22,082 bases of DNA from Rhodocyclaceae bacterium (lineage in GTDB: Bacteria > Pseudomonadota > Gammaproteobacteria > Burkholderiales > Rhodocyclaceae): the NCBI GenBank assembly GCA_020849155.1, contig JADLGU010000182.1, positions 1 through 22,082 on the forward strand, read 5' to 3'. Positions 14,368 through 21,200 of this stretch are shown in pieces (positions within the stretch are counted from its first letter, which is position 1; every line of letters begins with the position of its first letter). Under the pieces are notes generated by a model. It was not told where the DNA came from. It did no database searches and was given only the letters and a program-made list of their open reading frames with translations. The position numbers and the translations under genes are program-made.

Positions 14368-14396
14368 TTGATAATGGCTGCGGTTTCCGCTACAAT
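14368..14396 (+). promoter_or_regulatory. tRNA-Val promoter
   Basis: TTGATA (14368-14373, 5 of 6), a 17-bp spacer and TACAAT (14391-14396, 5 of 6) place the transcript start near 14403, five bases before the mature tRNA. This is the best two-box promoter in the window and may also serve thrS downstream. Confidence 0.8.
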
Positions 14397-14407
14397 GCAC
14401 GTCTTTC

Positions 14408-14484
14408 AGGCGCGTAGCTCAGCTGGTTAGAGCACCACCTTGACATGGTGGGGGTCGTAGGTTCGAGTCCTATCGCGCCTACCA
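14408..14484 (+). tRNA. tRNA-Val (anticodon GAC)
   Basis: The 77-nt sequence folds into a full cloverleaf. The acceptor AGGCGCG pairs with CGCGCCT; the anticodon stem CCACC/GGTGG (14435-14439 and 14447-14451) encloses loop TTGACAT with anticodon GAC at 14442-14444. The T arm is GTAGG/CCTAT around TTCGAGT. CCA is encoded. It reads GUC and GUU valine codons. A tRNA after dnaQ is also seen in E. coli (there tRNA-Asp). Confidence 0.97.
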
Positions 14485-14487
14485 ACT

Positions 14488-14515
14488 GAAGACAGGAGTC
14501 AGAGGACAGAAGTCG
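14488..14515 (+). repeat. Two imperfect 14-nt direct repeats after tRNA-Val
   Basis: GAAGACAGGAGTCA (14488-14501) is followed directly by GAGGACAGAAGTCG (14502-14515), 11 of 14 bases identical. The copies start 4 nt after the tRNA CCA and form most of the left arm of the large hairpin described separately. Confidence 0.6.
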
Positions 14516-14543
14516 CTACGACTTCGGTTTTCTGGCTTTTGTC
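14491..14543 (+). promoter_or_regulatory. Long RNA hairpin between tRNA-Val and thrS (terminator or thrS leader element)
   Basis: Arms 14491-14515 and 14519-14543 pair along 25 positions around a CTA loop: 19 Watson-Crick pairs, 5 G-U pairs in the plus-strand RNA and a single A-G mismatch. The right arm is T-rich (CGGTTTTCTGGCTTTTG), so the inner 7-bp stem GAAGTCG/CGACTTC followed by GGTTTT could act as a terminator for the tRNA. The structure ends 15 nt before the thrS ATG and could equally control thrS. Confidence 0.65.
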
Positions 14544-14558
14544 GTTTATTGGCGAATC

Positions 14559-16475
14559 ATGCCGATCATAACTTTGCCGGATGGCTCGACACGCGCATTC
14601 CCCCAGGCGATCACCGTCGCCGAGGTGGCCGCATCGATCGGCGCCGGACTGGCCAAAGCGGCTGTGGCCGGCAAGGTGGACGGCCGTCTGGTCGATACCG
14701 GCTACCGCATCGAGCGGGACTGCGCCTTGGCCATCGTCACCGACAAGGATGCCGATGGCGTAGATATCATCCGCCACTCGACGGCGCACCTGCTGGCCTA
14801 TGCCGTGAAGGAGCTGTTCCCCGAGGCACAGGTAACAATCGGCCCGGTGATCGACAACGGCTTCTACTACGATTTCGCCTACAAGCGGCCGTTCACGCCG
14901 GAAGACCTGGCGCAGATCGAAGCGCGCATGGCCGAACTGGCGAAGAAGGATTTCCCGGTGCTGCGCGAAGTCTGGCCGCGCGACAAGGCTGTCGGATTCT
15001 TCAAGTCGATCGGCGAGCATTACAAGGCCGAGATCATCGCTTCGATTCCCGCCGATCAGGATGTCTCGCTCTATCGCGAGGGCGATTTCGTGGACCTCTG
15101 CCGCGGTCCGCACGTCCCCTCCACCGGCAAGCTGAAGGTCTTCAAACTGATGAAGGTGGCCGGCGCCTACTGGCGCGGCGATTCCCGCAACGAGATGCTC
15201 CAGCGCATCTACGGCACAGCCTGGGCGAAGAAGGACGAGCTCGAAGCCTATCTGCACATGCTGGAGGAAGCCGAGAAACGCGACCATCGCAAGCTCGGTC
15301 GGCAGCTTGACCTCTTCCATCTGCAGGACGAGGCACCGGGCATGGTGTTCTGGCATCCCAAGGGCTGGGTGATCTGGCAGGAGGTCGAGCAGTATATGCG
15401 CCGCCTGCTTTCCGCCAATGGCTATCTGGAGGTGCGCACCCCGCAGGTGATGGATCGGGTGCTGTGGGAGAAGTCCGGCCATTGGGAAAACTACGCCGAG
15501 CACATGTTCACCACCCAGGCCGAGGAACGTGACTACGCGGTCAAGCCGATGAATTGTCCAGGCCATGTGCAGATCTTCAATCAGGGCATCAAGAGCTACC
15601 GGGATCTGCCCCTGCGGCTGGCCGAGTTCGGCTCCTGCCACCGTAACGAGCCTTCCGGCGCGCTGCACGGCATCATGCGGGTGCGCGGCTTCGTCCAGGA
15701 CGATGCGCACATTTTTTGCACGGAAGAACAGATTCTGTCCGAGTCCATCTCCTTCATCGATTTGCTGCGCAAGGTATATGCGGATTTCGGTTTCAACGAC
15801 ATTCTCGTCAAGTTGTCCACCCGACCGGAGAAGCGCCTCGGTTCCGACGAGACCTGGGATCGTGCCGAAGCAGCGCTGGCACAGGCCCTCGACGCCAAGG
15901 GCCTGAAGTACGATTTGCAGCCAGGCGAAGGGGCCTTCTACGGCCCCAAGATCGAGTTTTCGCTGAAGGATTGCCTGAACCGGGTCTGGCAGTGCGGCAC
16001 CCTGCAGCTGGATTTCTCCCTGCCCGGGCGCCTCGGCGCGGAGTATGTGGCCGAGGACAACACCCGCCGCCAGCCGGTGATGCTGCACCGGGCCATCCTT
16101 GGCTCGATGGAGCGCTTCATCGGGATACTGATCGAGCACCATGCCGGCGCCTTCCCGCTGTGGCTGGCCCCGCTTCATGCGGTGGTGATGAACATCTCCG
16201 AGCATCAGGCCGATTACGCCGGGGCTGTTGCGGAAAAGCTACGCATTGCCGGCCTGCGGGCGGTAGCGGATTTGCGCAACGAGAAAATTAGCTATAAAAT
16301 ACGCGAACATAGCTTGCATAAGCTGCCTTATCAGCTTGTCGTGGGTGACAAGGAAAAGGCAGCCGGGTTGGTCGCCGTGCGTGCCCGGGGTGGTCAAGAC
16401 CTTGGGCAAATGTCCCTCGAGACGTTTGTCGAACGCCTGACGCGAGAACGTGATGCGCGGGCAGGGGCGACCTGA
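14559..16475 (+). CDS. thrS: Threonyl-tRNA synthetase
   Basis: ThrS charges tRNA-Thr with threonine in the cytoplasm and edits mischarged serine. The 638-residue product shows an N-terminal TGS domain (MPIITLPDGSTRAFPQ, about 1-61), then the editing domain with HSTAHLLAYAVKELFP at about 73-88, the class II catalytic core, and a C-terminal anticodon-binding domain from about 535. The zinc ligands are Cys333 in MNCPGH, His384 in DDAHIF and His510 in MLHRAILG. Motif 2 reads EFGSCHRNEPSGALHG and motif 3 lies around LGSMERFIGILIEH. Length is typical. The start is the only ATG matching the family N-terminus; the ribosome site is weak. A long hairpin precedes the gene, and a candidate infC promoter lies within its 3' end. 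Confidence 0.98.
   Translation: MPIITLPDGSTRAFPQAITVAEVAASIGAGLAKAAVAGKVDGRLVDTGYRIERDCALAIVTDKDADGVDIIRHSTAHLLAYAVKELFPEAQVTIGPVIDNGFYYDFAYKRPFTPEDLAQIEARMAELAKKDFPVLREVWPRDKAVGFFKSIGEHYKAEIIASIPADQDVSLYREGDFVDLCRGPHVPSTGKLKVFKLMKVAGAYWRGDSRNEMLQRIYGTAWAKKDELEAYLHMLEEAEKRDHRKLGRQLDLFHLQDEAPGMVFWHPKGWVIWQEVEQYMRRLLSANGYLEVRTPQVMDRVLWEKSGHWENYAEHMFTTQAEERDYAVKPMNCPGHVQIFNQGIKSYRDLPLRLAEFGSCHRNEPSGALHGIMRVRGFVQDDAHIFCTEEQILSESISFIDLLRKVYADFGFNDILVKLSTRPEKRLGSDETWDRAEAALAQALDAKGLKYDLQPGEGAFYGPKIEFSLKDCLNRVWQCGTLQLDFSLPGRLGAEYVAEDNTRRQPVMLHRAILGSMERFIGILIEHHAGAFPLWLAPLHAVVMNISEHQADYAGAVAEKLRIAGLRAVADLRNEKISYKIREHSLHKLPYQLVVGDKEKAAGLVAVRARGGQDLGQMSLETFVERLTRERDARAGAT
16272..16300 (+). promoter_or_regulatory. 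Candidate internal promoter for infC-rpmI-rplT within thrS
   Basis: In an unusually AT-rich patch of thrS, TTGCGC (16272-16277, 3 of 6) is 17 bp from TAAAAT (16295-16300, 5 of 6). E. coli also has infC promoters inside thrS. The start would lie about 195 nt before infC. Confidence 0.35.
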
Positions 16476-16488
16476 TTTTCAATTTTTC

Positions 16489-16504
16489 GGAGATTCGAAC
16501 CATC
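16489..16504 (+). promoter_or_regulatory. infC ribosome binding site with rare ATC start codon
   Basis: GGAG (16489-16492), a 9-nt spacer, then ATC (16502-16504). No ATG, GTG or TTG lies in frame at the conserved N-terminus. An ATT at 16493 is the only other candidate but has no spacing from the GGAG. Confidence 0.7.
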
Positions 16505-17035
16505 GCACAACAGAAGGCGCAGCGCCTGAACGAAGAGATCAACGCCCCCGAAATAAGGCTGATCGGGGTGGATGGCGAGCAGGTCGGTATCGTAGCGGTT
16601 CAGTCTGCGCTTAAGATGGCCGAGGAAGCCGGGGTGGATCTGGTCGAGATCGCGCCATTGGCCAAGCCTCCGGTCTGCCGCATCATGGACTATGGCAAGT
16701 TCAAGTACGCGGAGGCCAAGAAGGCGCACGAAGCCAAGCTGAAACAGAAGCAGATCCAGGTCAAGGAAGTGAAGTTCAGGCCCGGCACCGACGAAGGCGA
16801 CTACCAGATCAAGCTGCGCAACCTGGTGAGGTTCCTGCAGGAAGGCGACAAGACCAAAGTGACCCTGCGTTTCCGCGGCAGGGAAATGGCGCATCAGGAA
16901 TTCGGCGTGCGCCTGCTGGAGCGGGTGAAGGGCGACCTCGAACTTTACGGTACGGTCGAGCAGTTTCCCAAGATGGAAGGCCGCCAGCTCATCATGGTGC
17001 TGGCGCCGATCAAGAAGCAGGAGAAGAAGCACTGA
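16502..17035 (+). CDS. infC: Translation initiation factor IF-3 (ATC start)
   Basis: IF-3 binds the 30S subunit, keeps 50S off and checks start-codon pairing. The 177-residue product has the N-terminal domain (AQQKAQRLNEEINAPEIRL), the signature KPPVCRIMDYGKFKYAEAKK, a Lys-rich linker and the C-terminal domain (KVTLRFRGREMAHQEFG). The first ATG (16568) would remove 22 conserved residues. I therefore start at ATC 16502, which matches the family N-terminus and lies 9 nt after the GGAG at 16489-16492. An in-frame ATT at 16493 directly abuts the GGAG and is less likely. Rare start codons (AUU in E. coli) are the basis of IF-3 autoregulation, so this start is meaningful. The gene lies 26 nt after thrS. 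Confidence 0.93.
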   Translation: MAQQKAQRLNEEINAPEIRLIGVDGEQVGIVAVQSALKMAEEAGVDLVEIAPLAKPPVCRIMDYGKFKYAEAKKAHEAKLKQKQIQVKEVKFRPGTDEGDYQIKLRNLVRFLQEGDKTKVTLRFRGREMAHQEFGVRLLERVKGDLELYGTVEQFPKMEGRQLIMVLAPIKKQEKKH

Positions 17036-17165
17036 TTATTTCGTTCCCTTGAGGGACGGATTGGCGGAATGGACCGGCCGACAGGTCCATGGATAAGTGG
17101 CTGCAGGTTGTCGAAGCGCTTCCGGATCGGAAGCCACCTGGCGCCATGTTAAAAGGAGTTCTTCG
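17036..17165 (+). promoter_or_regulatory. Structured leader upstream of rpmI-rplT, possible L20 autoregulation site
   Basis: The 130-nt gap between infC and rpmI holds several hairpins: ATGGACC/GGTCCAT (17069-17075 and 17084-17090, 8-nt loop); CTTCCG/CGGAAG (17119-17124 and 17128-17133, GAT loop); and an enclosing GTGG/CCAC pair (17097-17100 and 17134-17137). In E. coli L20 represses this operon by binding RNA upstream of rpmI. I infer a similar role from position and structure only. The rpmI ribosome site AAAAGGAG (17151-17158) lies just after the last hairpin. Confidence 0.45.
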
Positions 17166-17363
17166 ATGCCGAAGATGAAGACCAAATCCGGCGCTGCCAA
17201 GCGCTTCAAGGTGCGCGCCGGGGGCAGCGTCAAACGCTCCCAGGCTTTCAAGCGCCATATCCTGACCAAGAAAACCACCAAGGCCAAGCGTCACCTGCGC
17301 GGGGCCACCAACGTGCATGACTCGGATGTCGCTTCGGTCCGCGCCATGCTGCCCTACGCCTAA
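17166..17363 (+). CDS. rpmI: 50S ribosomal protein L35
   Basis: The 65-residue, very basic protein is a large-subunit component. It begins MPKMKTKSGAAKRFKVRAGG, and HLRGATNVHDSDVASVRAML near the end is likewise standard. Length is normal for the family. A strong AAAAGGAG lies 7 nt before the ATG. It stands between infC and rplT, the usual order, and its stop codon overlaps the rplT ribosome site. Confidence 0.98.
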   Translation: MPKMKTKSGAAKRFKVRAGGSVKRSQAFKRHILTKKTTKAKRHLRGATNVHDSDVASVRAMLPYA

Positions 17364-17375
17364 GGAGTCCAGACC

Positions 17376-17735
17376 ATGCCACGAGTCAAACGCGGTGTAA
17401 CGGCGCGCGCACGCCACAAGAAGGTCCTCGACCAGGCCAAGGGCTACCGCGGCCGGCGCAGCAGCGTCTACCGCATCGCCAAGCAGGCGGTAATGAAGGC
17501 GGGGCAATATGCCTATCGCGACCGCCGGCAGCGCAAGCGTCAGTTCCGTTCGCTGTGGATCGTTCGCATCAACGCAGCGGCGCGCGAGCTTGGGCTGAGC
17601 TACAGCGTGCTGATGAACGGCCTGAAGAAGGCATCCATCGAGGTCGATCGCAAGGTACTGGCGGATCTGGCTGTATTCGACAAGCCGGCGTTCGCGCAGA
17701 TTGCCAACCAGGCCAAGGCCAGCCTCTCTGCCTGA
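17376..17735 (+). CDS. rplT: 50S ribosomal protein L20
   Basis: L20 binds 23S rRNA early in large-subunit assembly and in E. coli also represses its own operon. The 119-residue product begins MPRVKRGVTARARHKKVLDQ, followed by AKGYRGRRSSVYRIAKQAV and LWIVRINAAARELGLSYS, all diagnostic. AAGGAG (17362-17367) lies 8 nt before the ATG and overlaps the rpmI stop. A strong terminator follows 13 nt after the stop codon. Confidence 0.98.
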   Translation: MPRVKRGVTARARHKKVLDQAKGYRGRRSSVYRIAKQAVMKAGQYAYRDRRQRKRQFRSLWIVRINAAARELGLSYSVLMNGLKKASIEVDRKVLADLAVFDKPAFAQIANQAKASLSA

Positions 17736-17748
17736 AGCCCAGAGCCGG

Positions 17749-17779
17749 AAAAAAGGGAGGCCCATGCCTCCCTTTTTTT
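17749..17779 (+). terminator. Strong rho-independent terminator or attenuator between rplT and pheS
   Basis: GGGAGGC (17755-17761) and GCCTCCC (17766-17772) form a perfect stem around CCAT, extended by six A-T pairs (A 17749-17754 with the T tract) and followed by seven T residues. It ends only 5 nt before the pheS ATG at 17785, so it may work as a conditional attenuator rather than a simple operon end. Confidence 0.88.
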
Positions 17780-17784
17780 GATCC

Positions 17785-18810
17785 ATGACCGATGTCGAAC
17801 AACTGGTAGCCCAAGCCACCGCCGAATTCGCCGGCATAGCCGATGCGGCTGCGCTCGAGCAGGTCAAGGCGCGCTACCTCGGCAAGAGCGGCAAGATGAC
17901 CGAGATGCTGAAGGGGCTGGGCCGCCTGGCCCCCGAAGAGCGCAAACTTGCGGGCGCGGCCATTAACAGCGCCAAGGAAAGGATCGAGTCGGCGCTCGGT
18001 GCCCGCCGAGACGCGCTGCGGCGGGCTGCCCTCGAAGCGCAGCTGAGAGCCGAAGCGCTTGACGTTACCCTGCCCGGACGCGGTTTGCCGACGGGCGGCC
18101 TCCACCCGGTGACGCGCACCCTGGAGCGCATCGAGACGCTGTTCCGTTCAATTGGCTTCGACGTCGCCGATGGTCCCGAAATCGAGGACGATTTCCACAA
18201 CTTCACCGCGCTCAACACGCCGGAGAACCATCCGGCGCGTTCCATGCACGACACCTTCTATCTGCAGAACGCTCCCGGCCTGCTGCTGCGCACGCATACC
18301 AGCCCGATCCAGGTGCGCTACATGGAGACCCATAAACCGCCGATCCGCATCATCGCGCCCGGCCGAGTCTATCGGGTCGATTCGGACGCCACCCACTCGC
18401 CGATGTTCCATCAGGTCGAAGGGTTGTGGATTGACGAGGAGGTCAGCTTCGCCGACCTGAAGGGCGTGTTTACCGATTTCCTGCGTAATTTCTTCGAGAA
18501 GCCGGAACTGCGGACGCGCTTCAGGCCGTCCTTCTTTCCATTCACCGAGCCGTCAGCCGAGATCGACATGAGCTGCGTGTTCTGCGGCGTCAACGGTTGC
18601 CGCGTTTGCAGTCATACCGGATGGCTGGAGATCGCCGGCAGCGGCATGGTGCATCCCAACGTGCTGAAGGCGGTAGGCATCGACAGCGAGAAGTACATCG
18701 GCTTCGCCTTCGGCATGGGCCCGGACCGGCTGACCATGCTGCGCTACGGCGTGAACGACCTGCGCTTGTTCTTCGACGGTGACCTGCGCTTTTTGTCCCA
18801 ATTCAAATAA
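17785..18810 (+). CDS. pheS: Phenylalanyl-tRNA synthetase alpha subunit
   Basis: PheS is the catalytic subunit of the (alpha-beta)2 enzyme that charges tRNA-Phe. The 341-residue product has an N-terminal coiled-coil region (about 1-85), then class II core motifs: GFDVADGPEIEDDFHNF, LLRTHTSPIQVRYM, APGRVYRVDSDATHSPMFHQ and FRPSFFPFTEPSAEIDM. Motif 3 (FGMGPDRLTMLRYG) is at about 309-322. MTDVEQLVAQATAEFAGIAD aligns with the family start, so ATG 17785 is right, yet no Shine-Dalgarno sequence precedes it: the upstream bases are the T tract of the terminator plus GATCC. pheT follows after 2 nt. Confidence 0.98.
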   Translation: MTDVEQLVAQATAEFAGIADAAALEQVKARYLGKSGKMTEMLKGLGRLAPEERKLAGAAINSAKERIESALGARRDALRRAALEAQLRAEALDVTLPGRGLPTGGLHPVTRTLERIETLFRSIGFDVADGPEIEDDFHNFTALNTPENHPARSMHDTFYLQNAPGLLLRTHTSPIQVRYMETHKPPIRIIAPGRVYRVDSDATHSPMFHQVEGLWIDEEVSFADLKGVFTDFLRNFFEKPELRTRFRPSFFPFTEPSAEIDMSCVFCGVNGCRVCSHTGWLEIAGSGMVHPNVLKAVGIDSEKYIGFAFGMGPDRLTMLRYGVNDLRLFFDGDLRFLSQFK

Positions 18811-18812
18811 TC

Positions 18813-21191
18813 ATGCAGTTCTCCGAACACTGGCTGAGGGAATTCGTCGATCCGCCGCTGACCAGCGCCGAACTGGCGCATGCCCTGACCATGGCCGGGC
18901 TGGAGGTCGAAGCACTGCAGAACGTCGCGCAGCCTTTTGTCGGCGTCGCGGTGGCCCATGTGCTGGTCGTCGACCGGCATCCCGACGCCGACAAACTGAA
19001 GCTTTGCCAGGTGGACGCAGGGCAGGGCGAGATCCTGCAGATCGTTTGCGGCGCGCCGAACGTCGCTGTCGGCATGAAGGTGCCCTGCGCGCTGGTCGGC
19101 GCCGAACTGCCTGGCGTGAAGATCAAGGCCGCCAAAGTGCGCGGCGTCGAATCTTTCGGCATGCTTTGCTCGGCTCGCGAGTTGGGCCTTTCGGAAGACC
19201 ACAGCGGTATCCTGGCCCTGCCGGACGATGCGCCGGTGGGCGAGGATATCCGCACCTACCTGGCGCTCGACGACAAGCTGTTCACCCTCAAGCTGACGCC
19301 GAACCGGGCCGATTGCCTCAGCCTGAAAGGCATTGCCCGTGAAGTCGGCGCCCTAACCGGAACCCCCGTGAAGCTGCCGGCGATTCGGGAATGCGCAGTC
19401 GGCAGTGCCCAGCGACGGGCCGTGATCCTGGATGCACCGGCGGCTTGCCCGCGTTACTGCGGACGGGTGGTCAGCGGCATCGATGCGCGCGCGCCGACGC
19501 CAATCTGGATGAAGCGGCGCCTGGAGCGGAGCAGCATCCGCTCCATTAGTGCCGTGGTGGATGTCACCAACTACGTCATGCTGGAACTCGGCCAGCCGTT
19601 GCATGCCTTCGACAACGCCCGGCTGCAGGGTGGGGTGCATGTACGCTATCCGGCCCCGGAAGAGCAATTGCTGCTGCTCAACGAGCAGACCGTCACGCCG
19701 GATCCCGGCACCGCCCTGATCTCAGACGACATGCGCGCCCTGGCCCTCGCCGGCATCATGGGTGGGGAAGAGAGCGGCATCACGGCGGATACGACCGAAT
19801 TGTTCCTTGAGAGCGCCTTCTTTGCCCCGGATGCCGTCGCCGGCAAGGCACGGGGGCTGGGCTTTTCTTCCGATGCGTCCTATCGCTTCGAGCGCGGCGT
19901 TGATTTTGCCGCCACTCGCGAAGCTCTCGAGCGCGCCACCCAACTGATCCTCGATATCTGCGGGGGGCAGGCCGGCCCGGTGACCGAGGCCGTGGCGCCG
20001 GAGCATCTGCCGAAACGCGAGGCCGTCAGACTGCGCGTGCCACGGGCTGAGAAGATCCTCGGCATCCCGCTGGGCGCCGAGGTGGCCGAACGCCTGTTTT
20101 CCGGTCTTGATTTCTCATTCAGACGCGAAGGCGATGTGTTTACCGTGATCCCGCCTTCGCATCGTTTCGACATTGCCATCGAGGAAGACCTGGTCGAGGA
20201 ACTCGCCAGGCTGCATGGCTATGACAACATTCCCGAGCGACGGCCGCGTGGCCCCCTGGCCATCCTGCCCAAGCGCGAGGAGACGCGTTCGGTCTGGCGC
20301 CTGCGCCGTTTGCTGGCCGCGCGCGACTACCAGGAGGTGGTTAACTACAGCTTCGTGGACGCTGCCTGGGAAAAGGATTTTTGCGCCAACCCGGATCCGG
20401 TGGTGCTGGCCAATCCGATTGCCAGCCAGATGGGCGTGATGCGATCGAGCCTGATCGGCGGACTGGTGAATAACTTGCTTGTCAACTTCAACCGGCGCAT
20501 GGAACGGGTACGCGTTTTCGAAACCGGGCGCAGCTTCCTGCGCGACGCCGCAGGGGATGCCGTCGCTGGGTTTCTCCAGCCAAAGCGGATTGCCGCCCTG
20601 GCGGCCGGACCGGCGGCGCCGGAGCAATGGGGCGTTGCGGCGCGTCGTGTCGACTTCTTCGATGTCAAGGGCGACGTTGAAGCGTTGCTGGCTCCTTTGG
20701 TGGCCGGTTTCGAACGGCTGGAGCATCCGGCCCTTCATCCCGGCCGCTCCGCTGCGGTTGTGGTGCAAGGAAGGCCCATCGGACTGATCGGCGAATTGCA
20801 CCCGCACTGGGTGCAGAAATACGAGCTGGGCGGGGCGCCGGTGGTGTTCGAATTGGATCTCGATTCGGTCCTGCAGCAGGTACTGCCGGCTCATCGTGAG
20901 GTTTCACGCTTCCCGGCGGTGGTGCGCGACATGGCGCTGGTGGTCGACCTGGGCCTGGCCGCCAAGTCCTTGCGGGAAACCCTCGCCAAGGCTGCGCCAA
21001 GCTTCGTCCAGGATGTGGTTTTGTTCGATGTCTACCAGGGAAAGGGCGTCGATCCGGACAAAAAAAGTCTTGCATTCCGGGTAGTTATGCAAGATACTGA
21101 GAAAACGCTTTCGGATGGTGAAGTTGATGCGGCGATGAGCAAAATGATAGAAGCCGCGAGCCGCAACTTTGCCGCCAAGCTGCGTTCATAG
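18813..21191 (+). CDS. pheT: Phenylalanyl-tRNA synthetase beta subunit
   Basis: PheT binds tRNA-Phe and edits misacylated Tyr. The 792-residue product has the expected order: an N-terminal segment MQFSEHWLREFVDPP, the OB-fold tRNA-binding domain at about 39-147, the B3/B4 editing domain (about 210-385, with VVDVTNYVMLELGQPLHAFD), the B5 domain (about 400-475), the catalytic-like core (HGYDNIPERRP onwards), and the C-terminal ferredoxin-fold anticodon-binding domain from about 698 (SRFPAVVRDMALVV). Length is typical. It starts 2 nt after pheS. The last 150 bases are noticeably richer in A and T than the rest and hold a dyad and promoter candidate for ihfA. Confidence 0.98.
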   Translation: MQFSEHWLREFVDPPLTSAELAHALTMAGLEVEALQNVAQPFVGVAVAHVLVVDRHPDADKLKLCQVDAGQGEILQIVCGAPNVAVGMKVPCALVGAELPGVKIKAAKVRGVESFGMLCSARELGLSEDHSGILALPDDAPVGEDIRTYLALDDKLFTLKLTPNRADCLSLKGIAREVGALTGTPVKLPAIRECAVGSAQRRAVILDAPAACPRYCGRVVSGIDARAPTPIWMKRRLERSSIRSISAVVDVTNYVMLELGQPLHAFDNARLQGGVHVRYPAPEEQLLLLNEQTVTPDPGTALISDDMRALALAGIMGGEESGITADTTELFLESAFFAPDAVAGKARGLGFSSDASYRFERGVDFAATREALERATQLILDICGGQAGPVTEAVAPEHLPKREAVRLRVPRAEKILGIPLGAEVAERLFSGLDFSFRREGDVFTVIPPSHRFDIAIEEDLVEELARLHGYDNIPERRPRGPLAILPKREETRSVWRLRRLLAARDYQEVVNYSFVDAAWEKDFCANPDPVVLANPIASQMGVMRSSLIGGLVNNLLVNFNRRMERVRVFETGRSFLRDAAGDAVAGFLQPKRIAALAAGPAAPEQWGVAARRVDFFDVKGDVEALLAPLVAGFERLEHPALHPGRSAAVVVQGRPIGLIGELHPHWVQKYELGGAPVVFELDLDSVLQQVLPAHREVSRFPAVVRDMALVVDLGLAAKSLRETLAKAAPSFVQDVVLFDVYQGKGVDPDKKSLAFRVVMQDTEKTLSDGEVDAAMSKMIEAASRNFAAKLRS
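21070..21098 (+). promoter_or_regulatory. Candidate ihfA promoter with dyad inside pheT
   Basis: TTGCAT (21070-21075, 4 of 6), a 17-bp spacer and GATACT (21093-21098, 4 of 6) lie about 100 bp before ihfA. CTTGCAT and ATGCAAG (21069-21075 and 21087-21093) form a perfect 7-nt inverted repeat over the -35 box and the spacer, and an A tract (21060-21066) lies just upstream. In E. coli ihfA also has a promoter within pheT. Confidence 0.4.
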
Positions 21192-21200
21192 GGAGCTGAA

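Noticed and set aside
14499..16205. 568-codon open frame on the minus strand opposite thrS
   Set aside because: It lies wholly across a certain thrS gene in a GC-rich genome, has a His/Gln/Leu-rich composition and no recognisable domain, and is a coding shadow.
16568..17035. infC starting at the first ATG (16568)
   Set aside because: It would remove the conserved IF-3 N-terminal segment AQQKAQRLNEEINAPEIRL, which is in frame upstream with a well-placed GGAG.
17555..17788. PheM-like leader peptide for pheST
   Set aside because: The only frame reaching the hairpin runs inside rplT and shows no run of Phe codons except in the terminator T tract itself; the 13-nt gap leaves no room for a separate leader gene.
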